Assembly: GCA_030021035.2 (NCBI GenBank) | Contig: JARYZH020000079.1 | Coordinates: forward strand, 630,001-694,000 | Origin: Notholithocarpus densiflorus | Lineage: Eukaryota > Streptophyta > Magnoliopsida > Fagales > Fagaceae | Direction: 5' to 3' | DNA: 64,000 nt | Shown: positions 35,205 to 47,050 of the stretch, piece after piece | Layout of the letters: the number at the start of each line of letters is the position of its first letter | Position numbering within the stretch: the first letter of the stretch is position 1 | Position numbers and translations under genes: made by a program | The notes under the pieces: model-generated | Seen by the model: the letters and a program-made list of their open reading frames with translations, nothing else | The model's database searches: none | Told to the model about the DNA's origin: nothing

Positions 35205-38200
35205 ATGGCTGCTGAAAATGCTGGACGGATTAACTATGCAGAGCCTGGACCCATTGATGACACGGTGTTGACACAGCAAGCCAAGCATCGGTCCGAAGCT
35301 ATTTGGAATGGGCAGGTAAAACGCAACACTAAATCTTTAACTGATGTACATGCATTTAATTCATACAATGTACACGCTGCAGCTGTCATATATTAATCCA
35401 TGGTTCTGTTTTGTGCAGGATCCAGGGACCCTTACCTGCCGCAGTCGTAGTTCAGAGTTCTCTAATCGAGAGCCAATGGTGGACGATAGAGTTGTTAACC
35501 TTATTAAGGCACTTGGTTTGGAGGGACTCCTCTAGGTCCCGGGTAGAGAGATTGATCATGGCCTGATAACGGCCTTAGTGGAACGATGGCAGCCCGAGAC
35601 TCACACCTTCCACATGCCACATGGTGAGGTCAGCATCACATTGCAAGATGTGGAGGTTCTTCTCAGGCTTTCTGTTGATTGTGACGCTATAACTGGGAGC
35701 ACGCATAAAACCTAGACAAAGGTGTGCCGGGACTTCCTTGGGTTTCAACCTACAAATCAAGATCCGCATAAGCAACTCACTGGCCAAAGGATTCTCATCA
35801 GCCGACTTTTGGAGCAAGTTGCTAGTCCATTGCCGCCTAATGCTGAAGAGGATGAGCTGCATAAGTTCGCACGATGCTACATCCTAGCGCTACTGGGGGA
35901 CACAATATTCGGGGACAAATCTGGCGATAGGGTGCATCTAATGTGGGTACAGCAGTTGGAAGACCTTCGCAACCCACGAATGTATAGTTGGGGAAGTGCT
36001 TGCCTTGCATGGTTGTACCGAGAGTTATGCAAGGCAAGCGATAGGGGAACCAATCAGAATGGTGGGTGCTTACTGTTGGTCCAGTACTGGGCATGGGCCA
36101 GGTTCCCCTATTTGTGCCCGGCAGTTGAGCGTGGCCCGCCAGTAGGTGCTTACAGTCCTCCAGTGCGTGGTCCACTATCCCTGAAGTAAGTCTCTCTTGA
36201 ATCCCATCCCCACTCCATTGATTCTATTTATTTATTTTAAAGGCTCTAGGAATTATTAATGTCAACATAAATAATTTTTAAACAGAGGTTCAATATATAT
36301 GATTACATTAATATACTCTAATTTTGTGACTGTCATGTGGCTTGTATGTGCTCTGTTTTTTATAAGGACTGTTTCTTATTCTAGTGATATTATTAATTGA
36401 GTAAATATCTATAAGATTATCTTAGTTGTCATATGTGATTACATTATAGTTTTAATGATAACATTATCTTCGTATGAAAGTTCTAGATATTGATCCCTTG
36501 TTCTTGATTGTTGTAGGTGGTTGTGGGTCCCAAACAAGAAAAATAGGCCCGCACACATCTTCAGGGACAGGTATCATGAGCAAATAGCTTCAATGTTGCC
36601 AGGCCAGGTATGAAAATGCCCTGTTTTACATGTTTAGGAACAATCTTATAGGTTTGGTGAATTTTGAAATATAAACATTGTTGCCTAATGTGTTGTGTAC
36701 TTGTTTTTTGGCTATTGTAGGTGGTGTGGCAGCCATATGAAGCTGAGTTAGAGGACCTTCCGCCATGGTGCGTTGCAGGGAGGGCTGTGTGGATGGCAAC
36801 GGTGCCGCTTATATGTTTCCACATAATAGAGAAACATACACCAGATCGTGTCGTTCGTCAATTTGGGATGATCCAAGAAATTCCCCGTGATGTTGACACT
36901 GATGAGGTCCTTCATAAAATTGATTTGAGGGGGAAGGTCAGTGTTAATTGGATGCAGAAACATGCGGTGCATATACTCGACTGGGGTAATCGCCTTCAAC
37001 GGCGTTTTGAAGTAGTGCTTGGTGATATGCCTCCACAGCATAAGTACTTTGGCTGGTTCAACAGGGTAACTCGGAGGTTTATCGATAGGCCCGGTACTAA
37101 ATTGACTATGATGGTAAGTTCTCCATATCTTCTACATCTTACCGTACTTCTTAGCATGAAACCATTGTCATCATAACATGATATATGTTAATACATTTTC
37201 TGCTTAGCACTTGCTCTCCCTATAATTTGCAATTATTACTAGCAGAACCAATTCAGAACCAACATTTATTTTATTATCGATTGGCATTGTTGATGATTTA
37301 GGCATTACTAATATGTGTGGGTTTTCCATGTGTAGGTTTCACTTGTCAACCATTTGTTGAGGCATCACCCAGCGGGCACGGAGGACCACAAGGACATTAC
37401 TGATGTGCTGACGGCAGTGCATGAGATTGACCGTGCACAACCTCCCATCCCTGAGGCCCCGAATGAGGAGGCAGCTACTCTTGCGGCCGCAAGCACTACT
37501 AAAGGCCCAAGCACGAGCACAGCTCCGGCCGGATGTCCCTCTCGTCCGCCTGTTGCTACCCTTCGAGTTGCCCCTACCCCCGATCCCTCTCCATCCACCC
37601 CACATCCATCCCCTAGCCCTACCATCCCTTCATCCACCCTACATCCATCCCCTAGCCCCACCATCCCTTCACCTATCCCACATCGATCCCCTAGCCCTAC
37701 CATCCCTTCATCCACCCTACATCCATCCCCTAGCCCCACCATCCCTTCACCCATCCCACATCCATCCCCTAGCCCCACCATCCCTCCACCCACCCCACAT
37801 CCATGTCTTGGGTCTGACATCCGTCCACCCACCCCACAGTCATTTCCCATTCCATCCTTTGACCTGGGTATTCATCCAACCCCTCCTGACATGCAGCAGG
37901 AGCCACCCTCCCACAGTACGTCTACTGGCCCTTATTCAGGCATCGACCCACCCCATGTTCAAGCTGTTGGGTTACCTGCTGTGGCAGAAGGTCGGCCGAA
38001 ACGCATATCAAAGGCACCTCCTTGTGGGACAGGAGGGCATAAACATGGACACGAAGTTGGACCCAAGGCATCTAACGAAGGACATGCAAGACCTCCTCCT
38101 CATTGTACGAGACGGCGTAAGGTTCAAAAGAGGTAACTCAAATGATACCTTATTCCTTTAACTGGACATTTCAATCTGTTGTTGAATATTGGTTGTCTTG

Positions 38201-38423
38201 GTTTGGGAAATTTAATATGAGGAAATAAAGAGGTCTGAGAAATAGCAATTAGACTTTGATGGTCTTATTTGTATTTTTCTTTTTAGGTGGATGAATGGAG
38301 GGTTAGGGTTTCATGCTTTATAATTCTGATTGTTGATTGTTATTTGTCTTTGATGGAAGAATCATCACATTCTCTTTAATTTGTTTTGTTGGTTGCAGAA
38401 ATGGAGGTGAAGGAGCCAAGTAA
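35205..38423 (+). pseudogene. Plant mobile domain (PMD / MAIN-like) gene with two nonsense codons
   Basis: Exons: 35205-35315, 35419-36185, 36517-36607, 36721-37113, 37336-38132, 38399-38423, all GT-AG with matching phases (728 codons including the stop). The product resembles the MAIN-like proteins often labelled 'serine/threonine-protein phosphatase 7 long form homolog'. The PMD core spans exons 2-4: EIDHGLITALVERW, ILALLGDTIFGDKS, LAWLYRELCKA, VQYWAWARFP, and WLWVPNKKNR across the exon 2/3 junction. Exon 5 encodes a Pro/Ser/His-rich tail with 13-residue repeats. In-frame TAG codons at 35533 and 35713 (expected Arg-like and Trp) abolish the full product. PMD proteins occur both as host genes for silencing and meristem functions and inside MULE or gypsy elements; the location inside a MULE points to the latter. 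Confidence 0.88.
37598..37800 (+). repeat. 39-bp minisatellite in PMD exon 5
   Basis: About five units of 39 bp, each starting CATCCATCCCCTAGCCC and encoding the 13-residue HPSPSPTIPSSTL or a ..SPIP variant. The two unit types alternate, suggesting growth as a 78-bp dimer. The array keeps the frame. Confidence 0.9.
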
Positions 38424-39275
38424 ATCACCAGGTAATAATAGTAAATAGGGTATAAACTAAATTGGGTATAAACTAAATCACCAGGTAATAACAGTAAATA
38501 GTTTGCGACACCAAGGCTTGGAGGCCATTGAAACCATTTTAATGAAGAGAGTTGAATGGGTCTATTGGTATACCAGTAACTGGGGTAGAAATTTATTTGA
38601 TTTCCTGTTTTACATCAAAAATGCTCTTTGGCCTACTGACTAGTCTTTCAGCTTGGTGTAGTCCTCGTATCTCATATGTCTATGGACTTCATCAATCTAT
38701 CAACTTGCATCAAATTTCCTTCTACAGAAAACTCTCTTTGCAAAGCCACCGAAATTCTTTTCTTTGAAGGGCTGCTTTAACACTTACAAGGATATGACAG
38801 ATACTTGCTTGTTTTAGAAGTGGGGTTGGTTTCTTGATTAATTAGTTGATCCTAGAGTGAATCTTCTTTTCTAATAAAAAAGCTCATTCTATATTTCCAT
38901 CTTTCTTGGATATAGGTGTTTTGAGTTTATAATTGAAACTTAAAATGGGGATATTAGAGGAGCTTTTGGTCAAGGTAGCATCTACCCTTCACAACTTATT
39001 TTGACTCTTTTTAATTTTGAGGTTGATATTCTTGTGCATAAAAAAGCCCAAGGAAATTAGACATTTGCGTTCTTGGAGCCGATGTAAGGTGATAATAGTG
39101 ATAATTTACATTTCTTTGTAGCTGTGAATCTTTGTGCCTAGTTGTTATGATTGGTTTCTTCATGTTTCTATGATAAAATTTTCAGAATAGTATCCTTCTT
39201 TCTCTGGGCTGATAAAATCATATAGAAAGTCAGTACTTTCTAATGGAAAAATTCTTTTGTGCTGATCCATTTTAG
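38424..39275 (+). other. Non-coding interval between the PMD gene and the captured fragments
   Basis: A short tandem of TAAACTAAATCACCAGGTAA / GGGTATAAACTAAAT lies at about 38420-38500. The rest shows no gene. Confidence 0.45.
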
Positions 39276-39553
39276 AAAATAGCAGAGATGGCTCATGCAC
39301 ATGGAGCTCTTCTGATGGTGGATAATAGTATAATGTCCCCTGTATTATCACAACCATTGACACTTGGAGCAGGTTATTAACCATCCACTATAGATGTAAA
39401 GTTGGGATTTTTACAATGTTAGATTTCTCCTTCTAATCTTCTATTTTTTAATTTGCCCTTCTCCCTTTTAGATATTGTTATGCATTCAGCTACAAAAATT
39501 ATTGCTGGACATAGTGATCTCATGGCAGGTGTGCTTGCCGTGAATGGGGAAAG
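39276..39553 (+). pseudogene. Cystathionine beta-lyase fragment, two central exons
   Basis: Exon-like segments 39276-39372 (KIAEMAHAHGALLMVDNS..) and 39472-39553 (DIVMHSATKIIAGHSDLMAG), each with AG before and GT after. They match consecutive parts of plant cystathionine beta-lyase around the PLP site; SATK carries the Schiff-base lysine. The enzyme is a plastid step of methionine synthesis. The upstream N-terminal half is not here but lies 6 kb downstream at 45335-45598, so the piece is a displaced copy. Confidence 0.85.
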
Positions 39554-40702
39554 GTAATACCTCTTGCTCTATGCTTTCAGATTGAACATATAGCATGCAT
39601 CTTTGTAAGTTGTTTTATCTGCACTATTTAATTTTCATTTCAATTTGTTGCCTTATCCCAAAAAAGGAAACAATAATTTGGTTTGTTGGAAAGTAATGAA
39701 TCCATTTGGAAGTGAGCGATGAACTTGATGTTGATTAAAATAGCATGCTTTCATGCACTTAATGAACTGAACACCTTAAAAAGATAGTTCTTCAAAATTC
39801 TTTTGATGCTCTTCATGATGGCGATCTGATACAAGGTCCACTAAGTCAGTGAGTACTCAACTCCATGATAAAAAATAACTGAAGAAAACATTGCTAATTC
39901 AGACACTAATGCGTGCATGGCCTTATTTCCTCAAATGTCTGGCATAATTCAGACACTATAGGAAGCAATTCAAATGGATAAGACTTCAGGAATGTCAAGC
40001 TTATTTATGTGATTTTGAATAGTGGATACAAAATAGTATTATTCCTCTCTTAAATTAACATTTTCTATTACATCATACCATTTTAGTTTTCACTGTATGA
40101 AATAATTTAGATCTATGATTTTATGTGATTTGCTACTTAGTTGATGGAAGAACTAAGAAAGCAGATTTTGCAAACTCTACTTCCTAAGTACTTGCAATAT
40201 AACTTTAACACCGTGGATTTCTTTATTGTTGCAACAAGAATTTCATGACATGCATTGAAATGTGTTAATGTACAAGAATGGATGATTACTGTTAAATTAT
40301 GATTCATATAGAATAAAGGGTTGTCATGGCTCTAGGAGAGAATTGTTCAGCTGTAACCTGTAATAGGTACCCAAATCTGTTTGTATAAAAAAAATTACAA
40401 ACGCGGATTTCGATTTGCGATCTGCCTTCGCTAAATTTTTTATGATACAAATTTCATCAATTTGAGAATCCTAAGTGCTTTCTTAACGTTGTGAGACATT
40501 TGTTTTAAGTTTTGACATTTGCTATGTATCTTGTTGCTTTTTTTTTTCTTTTTTTTTTTTAAGGTTGTTGGCATGCATTAATTTTAAAGTTTCTGATCAT
40601 TTTGATCTTTTAACTTCTGCCCTTTTCTTATATGACTACTTTGGATGCTGGTTGCTATTGAAATTTGTTACTCATGTTATTTTGCAGTAAGCATGCTGGG
40701 CA

Positions 40703-40982
40703 ATGGCAAAGTCATCTCCAGATGTTCAAGTGGATTCAGAACTAGCTCGTCTACCACCTGGGATAATGGGTCAAATTAACAGTTTTGGAGATGTAATTGA
40801 TGGAAGTTCTGGACATAGTGATGGCACCGTTCAACCTTCAGGTGGGCCAGAAAATTGGCCAGTTCAAGTTCTGAACCAATAGCCATGACAACTTCCAGCT
40901 CTTCTTCAGAAACTCTATTCAATGTGTGTTACAGTTTTCATTCAAATATTATAGTCCTTTCTCTGTGATGTAGTCTAGTATG

Positions 40983-41023
<41 letters not shown>

Positions 41024-42126
41024 ATATCATCTAGATTAGGGAAACATTACATGAAAGTGTTGCTTGAGCTTGCAAGCAACAACGCCAAATTGAGGTATTT
41101 CTAAAAAAAGGAGTGTTAGTTTAATAATAAGATTTGGTGTTAACCAGTTTTCTCGACTAAATACCTTAGCTGACTAGATTGCAAATTGCCAACCAGTGTA
41201 AGGAATAGTGGGTCTGTATGCCAATTCTTTTTTCTCTCTCTTTTCCTTTTGGGAGAAAAAGAAGGGGGAGAGTTTAAAAGTTGATTTGGTTTATATTCGT
41301 GGCTAATTCATAAATTTGTAGCTAATACAAACTAACCAACACCCTTGCTGTGTGAAGTGTTGGGGGGGGGGGGGGGGTCTCCAGGTGTCACTATGCACAA
41401 TCCTTTACTAGTTTTGTTCTTGTTGAATATGCAAATGATTGAGTGGTCTAAGAATGAATATCTGTTTCCTCTATTCACTTAATATTGAAATTGCACTAAA
41501 CGAAATTTACTTGGCAATAGTTGTTATATATTTTTTAAGAGATCATATATAATGCATATCAAAGTACAAGAGATATTAATGAATTAACTGAGGATATTGC
41601 TGGATGAATAAAAGATACCCGTTTTGCAATGACTAGGATTATCATCTTATTACCGTGTCTATAGTTGCAATCTTAATTTTTTGTTTTTATATTTTATTTG
41701 GTGTTGATGTGTTATATTATGGTTTTTGGCCTACCAACAGTGTTCATGTCAAATATAAGATCTTCCTTTCTGCTATGGAGTACTTACCGCTTTCTTCCGG
41801 GGATGATTCAAAAGGAAGTTTTGAGGAAATTATTGAAAGGCATGTGTATCTCTTCTTCAATATGTTCTTATATATCTCAGGCAGAAAGAAGGGAAATTAT
41901 GTTATTTTCATATAAAGTTTGTCAACTTTGTAATTATCTTTTTAAAAACAGGATTTTGTCAAGATCTCAGGAGCTCAAAGTTGGTAAATACGATAAGTTA
42001 TCAGATGTACTAGAGCAGCACCGACTTCAGAGTCTTCAAAAATCTATTATTATCCAATGGCTCTGCTTTACACCCCCCTTAACAATCACTGATGTTAAGG
42101 ATGTTAGCACAAAACTTCTTCTGTGA
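40703..42126 (+). pseudogene. Unidentified exon-like fragments
   Basis: Three coding-looking pieces whose parent genes I do not recognise: 40703-40881 (SELARLPPGIMGQINSFGDV.., ending in TAG, with a neighbouring frame continuing SEPIAMTTSS), 41720-41841 (NSVHVKYKIFLSAMEYLPL, FEEIIERH), and 41950-42126 (SQELKVGKYDKLSDVLEQHR). They have codon-like composition and splice-like borders but do not join into one frame. A (TA)n microsatellite (40986-41022) and a G run (about 41364-41378) lie between them. Confidence 0.45.
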
Positions 42127-42685
42127 GCACTGATACATAGGTAAATTTTTACGAATATAGTTGTACTGTATTATAATGTTCTCTTTTTCCTGATAAGTGA
42201 AGGGTAAGGCCCCAGTGCACGTGTAATAAACAGCAAATAATGGCTATATGATAGGATTCCATAGATAATTAACATTTGTTCTGCACACAGCTGATTCCTC
42301 ATGAATCATGTACTTTTCTTTTCCCATTCTGGAAGAGAGGTTTCCTTTCTATTCTTCATCTAGTTTTTGCTGGTTTGACAGTATATTTTATAATTTAACT
42401 CTTCTTATGATGTCCAATTTTTCACATCCAAGTTTCACGAGTCTCTCTCTCATGCATGATTGTTAAATTTTATTGCAACCTTTGTTGTTGTCTGTGCTGT
42501 TTTTCTGAAATCTAACCTTTGCTTTTTCTACAGTAATATATTATTTAAGGAGTTTACTCTGATTTCTCTGTGAAGAGTGCTAGCAATGCCCATAGGTGCA
42601 CACAAATTACATGGTTTTCTTGCTGAACCTTTGAAGCAGTAAGTTGAGTTGACTATCATTCTCATATTCTGAAATTTTTGGATAG

Positions 42686-43545
42686 GTGAATGTGTCTGTA
42701 TCAACAAGGGACAATTACTACATCGAGGTTGTACTTCACTGCTTGGCAGTTGCAGGTGATGGAATTGGGCCACATGAGTTGAATGATGGTGGTCTACTTG
42801 GTACTATTATGGCTGCTGGCTTCAAAGGTAAGTGACACAATCATAGCTACAGTTTTAGTAAAGCTCGTACCCAGGTTTCAGTTTGGTTGGATTGCATTGT
42901 AATGATGAAACATAGAATTTGATTAATCTCATGTGGTTTTGTTGCCAATTCTCAAATTTCATGTGTTCAAATTAAGAGAATGGTTGGTATATAACCACAC
43001 ATTAAAGTTTAAGAAATTCTAATCTGAGATGTTTGAAGGGGATAACTTGGATAGTTTCATCCTTAACTTCACCTTTTCATTCACTAAATCAGGGGTAAGA
43101 TAAGTGAAACACTTCTCCAAAGTGGCATTAATTGATGCAGTATTGATTGAATTGATTATTAATTAATGCAGGTGAGCTTCTTCGATTTCAAGCAGGGGTT
43201 ACAATGGAGATCTCTTGATTAGATGCTTGGTATTCAAGAAAAGATGGTTCTATAGAAGGCCCTGCTACGTACATTGTGCGTTGTCTTTGTCGTAGGTGCT
43301 GTCTTCTTGAAGTCATTCTTCGGTGCATGCAGGTAAGCCTCTCAGAATAATTTCTTACTCTATGTCTGTCTTTTAAATTATTTAATCTTAATACAGTGGA
43401 TTCCTTGCACTATCTTTGTTCGTGTAGGCTTCTCTTTCAAATTCCCATGCTTCAGCAACTTTTAGTGGTGATTTTTGTCTCATTTGCAGGTCTCAATTTC
43501 ACTAATGGAGTCTGGCAATCCACCTGAAAGCCATGATGAGTTTGG
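42686..43545 (+). pseudogene. Unidentified host-gene fragment, three exons with one stop
   Basis: Exon-like segments 42686-42827 (STRDNYYIEVVLHCLAVAGD), 43172-43332 (GELLRFQAGVTMEIS, stop TGA, then EGPATYIVRCLCRRC) and 43490-about 43545 (VSISLMESGNPPESHDEFG). Borders are GT-AG and the phases agree. The stop is TGA where an Arg codon (CGA) would fit. A large helical protein such as a nucleoporin is possible but I am not sure. The third exon runs straight into cystathionine beta-lyase sequence without an intron. Confidence 0.55.
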
Positions 43546-44851
43546 CAGGATAATGCACAGAAAATTGCTAAGTTCCTTGCATCCCATCCACGAGTGAAGG
43601 AAGTTTACTATGCTGGTCTTCCTGATCATCCTAGACATGACTTACATTATTCTCAGGTACCAATAGATCTCTGAGATTAATACTGCAATACCAATACCCA
43701 CTCCTGAAACTATTTATATGTTTACCTCTTCCAGGCAAAGGGTGCAGGGTCTGTGCTTAGCTTTTTGACAGGCTCACTGGCACTCTCAAAGCATATTGTG
43801 GAGACTACCAAATACTTCAGCATAACTGTTAGCTTTGGTAATCACTCTCCTACCTGAAGTTCCTGCAAGCCTTAACAGATAATAAAAATGAAAATTTTTG
43901 GTTTAACATCGGTTTCTCCAGGGTATCACATGGTTAAGAAAATTGATGGTAAAATTGAAGTATTCCATCCATCCATCTTGAGTATATATTATGCCAAAAA
44001 AATCCAGATTTTTCTCTCCATACTGATTTTTCGGAAAATAACTAACCCAGGCACCAATTAAAAATCTACCCATTTATCCTCTCTCTCTCTCCCTCTCCTT
44101 AACTGTCACTTGGTGCGTTAGTACTGTGTGCTTTGCGTTGCACTTGTTTTGTATGTTATCTTGCATGAGACAGAATTATATTTGAAAGTTGGTTAAACTT
44201 GCTATTCCAAAAAATAAAAAAAGGTTAACATTTATTTCCTTTTTAATTTGAAATTTTATTACATTAATCTTTAGCATTGACAAAACTTTATAAATTTAGA
44301 TTTAAGGAGATTGTGGACATCTCACTTTGGGAAAAAAAATCATGTGGTTCTTTAACTATGTAGTTGGAACAATAATTTCTTTTTATCTTGAAGTATACAA
44401 CTAAATGAGCAGTAGTGGTTTCCCATGAAACTGACTTAAACAGCCAATTTATGCATGTTTTTGTGCAGTACTAGTGGTATTGTACTTGTGTCGTTTTGTA
44501 TCTTGTAGCTGGTAAGATATGGATTAACGTGTGATATGTATTGTTTCTCCTGCAATTTATCTATGATAAGGTACTACGGACTTTGGTTCTAATCAGATTC
44601 TAAATTAGATATTTCTATGATCTTTGGTTGTGAATCCCTTGTGACATTATCTTGGTTAAAAATATACCTATATAAAAAAAAATTCTTCGGTAAAAATCAA
44701 CATGAGATTTACTATTTCCATAAAACCAATTTCGCTTGACCAATTATGAAGTTTGGATTTGATTTTCCGAAAATTTCTTAACCTCCGTAATTGTATCTAT
44801 GTTTCATTCATAGGGAGTGTGAAGTCCCTCATAAGCATGCCCTATCAAAGT
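43546..44851 (+). pseudogene. Cystathionine beta-lyase fragment, C-terminal exons
   Basis: 43546-43658 (DNAQKIAKFLASHPRVKEVY, then GLPDHPRHDLHYSQ), 43736-43838 (KGAGSVLSFLTGSLALSKHI, ETTKYFSITVSFG) and about 44815-44845 (GSVKSLISMP). They follow the order of the enzyme's C-terminal part. The last piece loses homology after MP, where the family normally continues CFMSHASIPA. The exon between these and the 39.5-kb piece is missing. Confidence 0.85.
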
Positions 44852-45334
44852 TGTCAGTGTTTTAAAGCTTAAGGATTTTTGTAATTGGACATAATTCAAT
44901 TGTTGCCCAAACTTTGTTTTTTCCTTCAAATTTGAAAGGTCTCATTTTCCACCCTTTTATATTAGAGTGTTGGATGTTTTGATCACAAAAGTATGTGTAC
45001 TTTTTGAGATGGACTAAACAAAGACTGGTGATAATTAGTAATTCACTGTTGGCTGTAAATTACAATCATCTTGTAGTTTGTGCCAGCTTTTTGGCAGGCA
45101 TGCACCTATGATTGTGCTTGACACATGCAAACACACACACAAGGATTCTGCCTGTAAATTTGTATTAATTATAAAACATTAGATTTTGAACCCATCTTTA
45201 CTTTGGATGTCTATATATCATATGAGAAAATGTGCTTATTGGTCATCACACCTATGCATTTATCTACCTTTTATGATCTCTGAATTGCCTCAACTATTTT
45301 TCTGACTCAAATGGTCTTTAATACTCTGTTATGC

Positions 45335-45602
45335 AGCCTTTGGCAACAGAAAATGGCCCCTATAACTATACCAGAAGTGGAAATCCTACACGGGATGCTG
45401 TAGAAAGGTGAGATTTTTTGTTTGGTGTACAAATGCAGTTGAATCAGCTCTCTCAATTTATTTTGTGCCTTTTCTATTTTCTTTCTGATAAGCTTCACCT
45501 CTCTGTATTCTTAGCCTTCTAGCAAAGCTTGATAAAGCAGATCGAGCATTATGCTTTGCTAGTGGAATGGCTGCTTTGGCAGCTGTTTTTTTAGGCCAAT
45601 AA
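45335..45602 (+). pseudogene. Cystathionine beta-lyase fragment, N-terminal half exons
   Basis: 45336-45407 (PLATENGPYNYTRSGNPTRD) and 45514-about 45598 (LLAKLDKADRALCFASGMAA). These encode the early part of the enzyme's PLP domain, yet they lie downstream of the C-terminal exons at 43.5-44.8 kb. The frame stops at TAA right after the second exon, next to the SMC5-like inverted duplication. Confidence 0.85.
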
Positions 45603-45664
45603 ACTCATGTCATAGCCCACACCGCCAGAAAAATCAAAAATTGGGTAGAAAAGTTACTCAGAAG

Positions 45665-45945
45665 TTCATCTTTTGGAGGTTCATATGGAGGCAGGTTTTC
45701 AAGTTCTGCTTCAGCAGCAGCAAGATTCTCTTTAGCTTTAATGATTCTATGCTGACAAGATTCTTCTTGCTTCCTCAGGTCTTCCATTTCTTTATATTTT
45801 TTCCTAGGGGGTACTAGGGAAAAATATAAAGAAGTGTAACACCTTAGGTTGTAAGAAGAATCTTGTCAACATAGAATCATTAAAGCTAAAGAGAATCTTG
45901 CTGCTGTGAAGCAGAACTTGAAAACCTGCCTCCATATTAGATTAT
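45665..45945. repeat. Inverted duplication of an SMC5-like exon fragment
   Basis: The minus strand of 45665-45790 encodes EESCQHRIIKAKENLAAAEA and ELENLPPYEPPKDE, which resembles the coiled-coil of plant SMC5. The + strand of about 45830-45935 carries the same sequence with a one-base deletion, ending at CTGCCTCCATAT. The ~40-bp centre is itself palindromic (TTTATATTTTTTCCTAG / CTAGGGAAAAATATAAAG). A transcript through here would fold into a long hairpin of about 130-bp arms. Confidence 0.8.
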
Positions 45946-46379
45946 TCATTTTGGTATGTGTCAATTCTTTTTTGTACTATCATGAGTTCTTGCTTTCTAT
46001 TACTCAATGTACCTTTATTTTTCGAAGTCAAAATAAGTATCTATAATAGGAGTACAATTTTGATGGGCATTAGTTAGGTTTTCTCTTATCTTGTCCAAGA
46101 CCAGAAAGCTAGAAGTTGATTTAGCATCTGTTAATATCCAAACAATTGAAGATGTACTTTGCACGGTATGATCTTAGAATGATCTTCAATTGCATGACAA
46201 TTCTTCATTTCTTTTCTTAAGACATCCATGTCTTTCTTTTTTAGTACCTTTTCGAAAATTATAGTTTATGGATGTTTGAAATCTTAGCTTTAACAAGTTC
46301 CTTGCACCGAGTCTTGCTTATGTTACACCATTTCATATTTACTCATAGTGATGTAATTTTATGTTCAATCTGTTGGCAG

Positions 46380-46530
46380 GGTGGAGAACTTGTTCTTTGA
46401 GATACGACTTAACCATACCATTTGCTAGGTATGTGGCTATGAATGGTCTCACATGGATTAAAAGGTACCAGATAGCTAAGGTTTACAGGAGGGACAACCC
46501 ATCTAAGGGAAGATACCGTGAATTTTACCA
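46380..46530 (+). pseudogene. Histidyl-tRNA synthetase fragment (catalytic domain)
   Basis: Reads SLRYDLTIPFARYVAMNG, IKRYQIAKVYRRDNPSKGR and REFYQCD, covering motif 2 of class II histidyl-tRNA synthetase (cytosolic type). One T is missing near the start (GAACTTGTTCTTTGAG), shifting the frame relative to the acceptor at 46379. Homology ends after QCD. It is a fragment, not a gene. Confidence 0.85.
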
Positions 46531-47050
46531 GTGCGATTTAGAGCATAGGCACATGTCACTGCCGTGAATTTTACCTTGCTGGAATAGGCAGTAGTAGTTT
46601 TGTATCATTTAATTCAATCATGCTGAGACATGATGCTAACTTCTTAGAAAATGTCTCTGAAGATTTCTTTTTCTTTTGGAAGAAGATAATTCTGTTTGTG
46701 GGCTTCACTGGGTCCATTTTGCTGCTGGAAACATCCCAGCAATGGTTTTGGAACCAGGCCCTTTTATTACATGACCAGCCCAGTCTAAAGGCCTACTGCC
46801 TAGGCATATTATAGAGCTATAGGTCGATACACTTCGCATTAAGTCATATTTGGACCACAGCCCATTTTTATATTTTAGCCCTTGTTTGGACTTTAATTTC
46901 CTTAATCCAGCTTACTAATTCAACTGCCAAAATGGATACTTTATGATTTCAATGAAATGTTGGATTAATAATTTAATTGTGTATTCCATTTATATCATTG
47001 CATGAATTTTAGTATGTTTGGTTATATATTTCTTGTTAATTATTGTTAGG

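Noticed and set aside
35575..36175. Minus-strand frames opposite PMD exon 2
   Set aside because: The + strand encodes clear PMD motifs with consistent splice sites, so the minus frames are shadows.
37365..37850. 161-codon minus-strand open frame rich in Gly/Met/Val
   Set aside because: It is the mirror of the Pro-rich minisatellite in PMD exon 5; the repeat keeps all frames open. No independent start context or domain.
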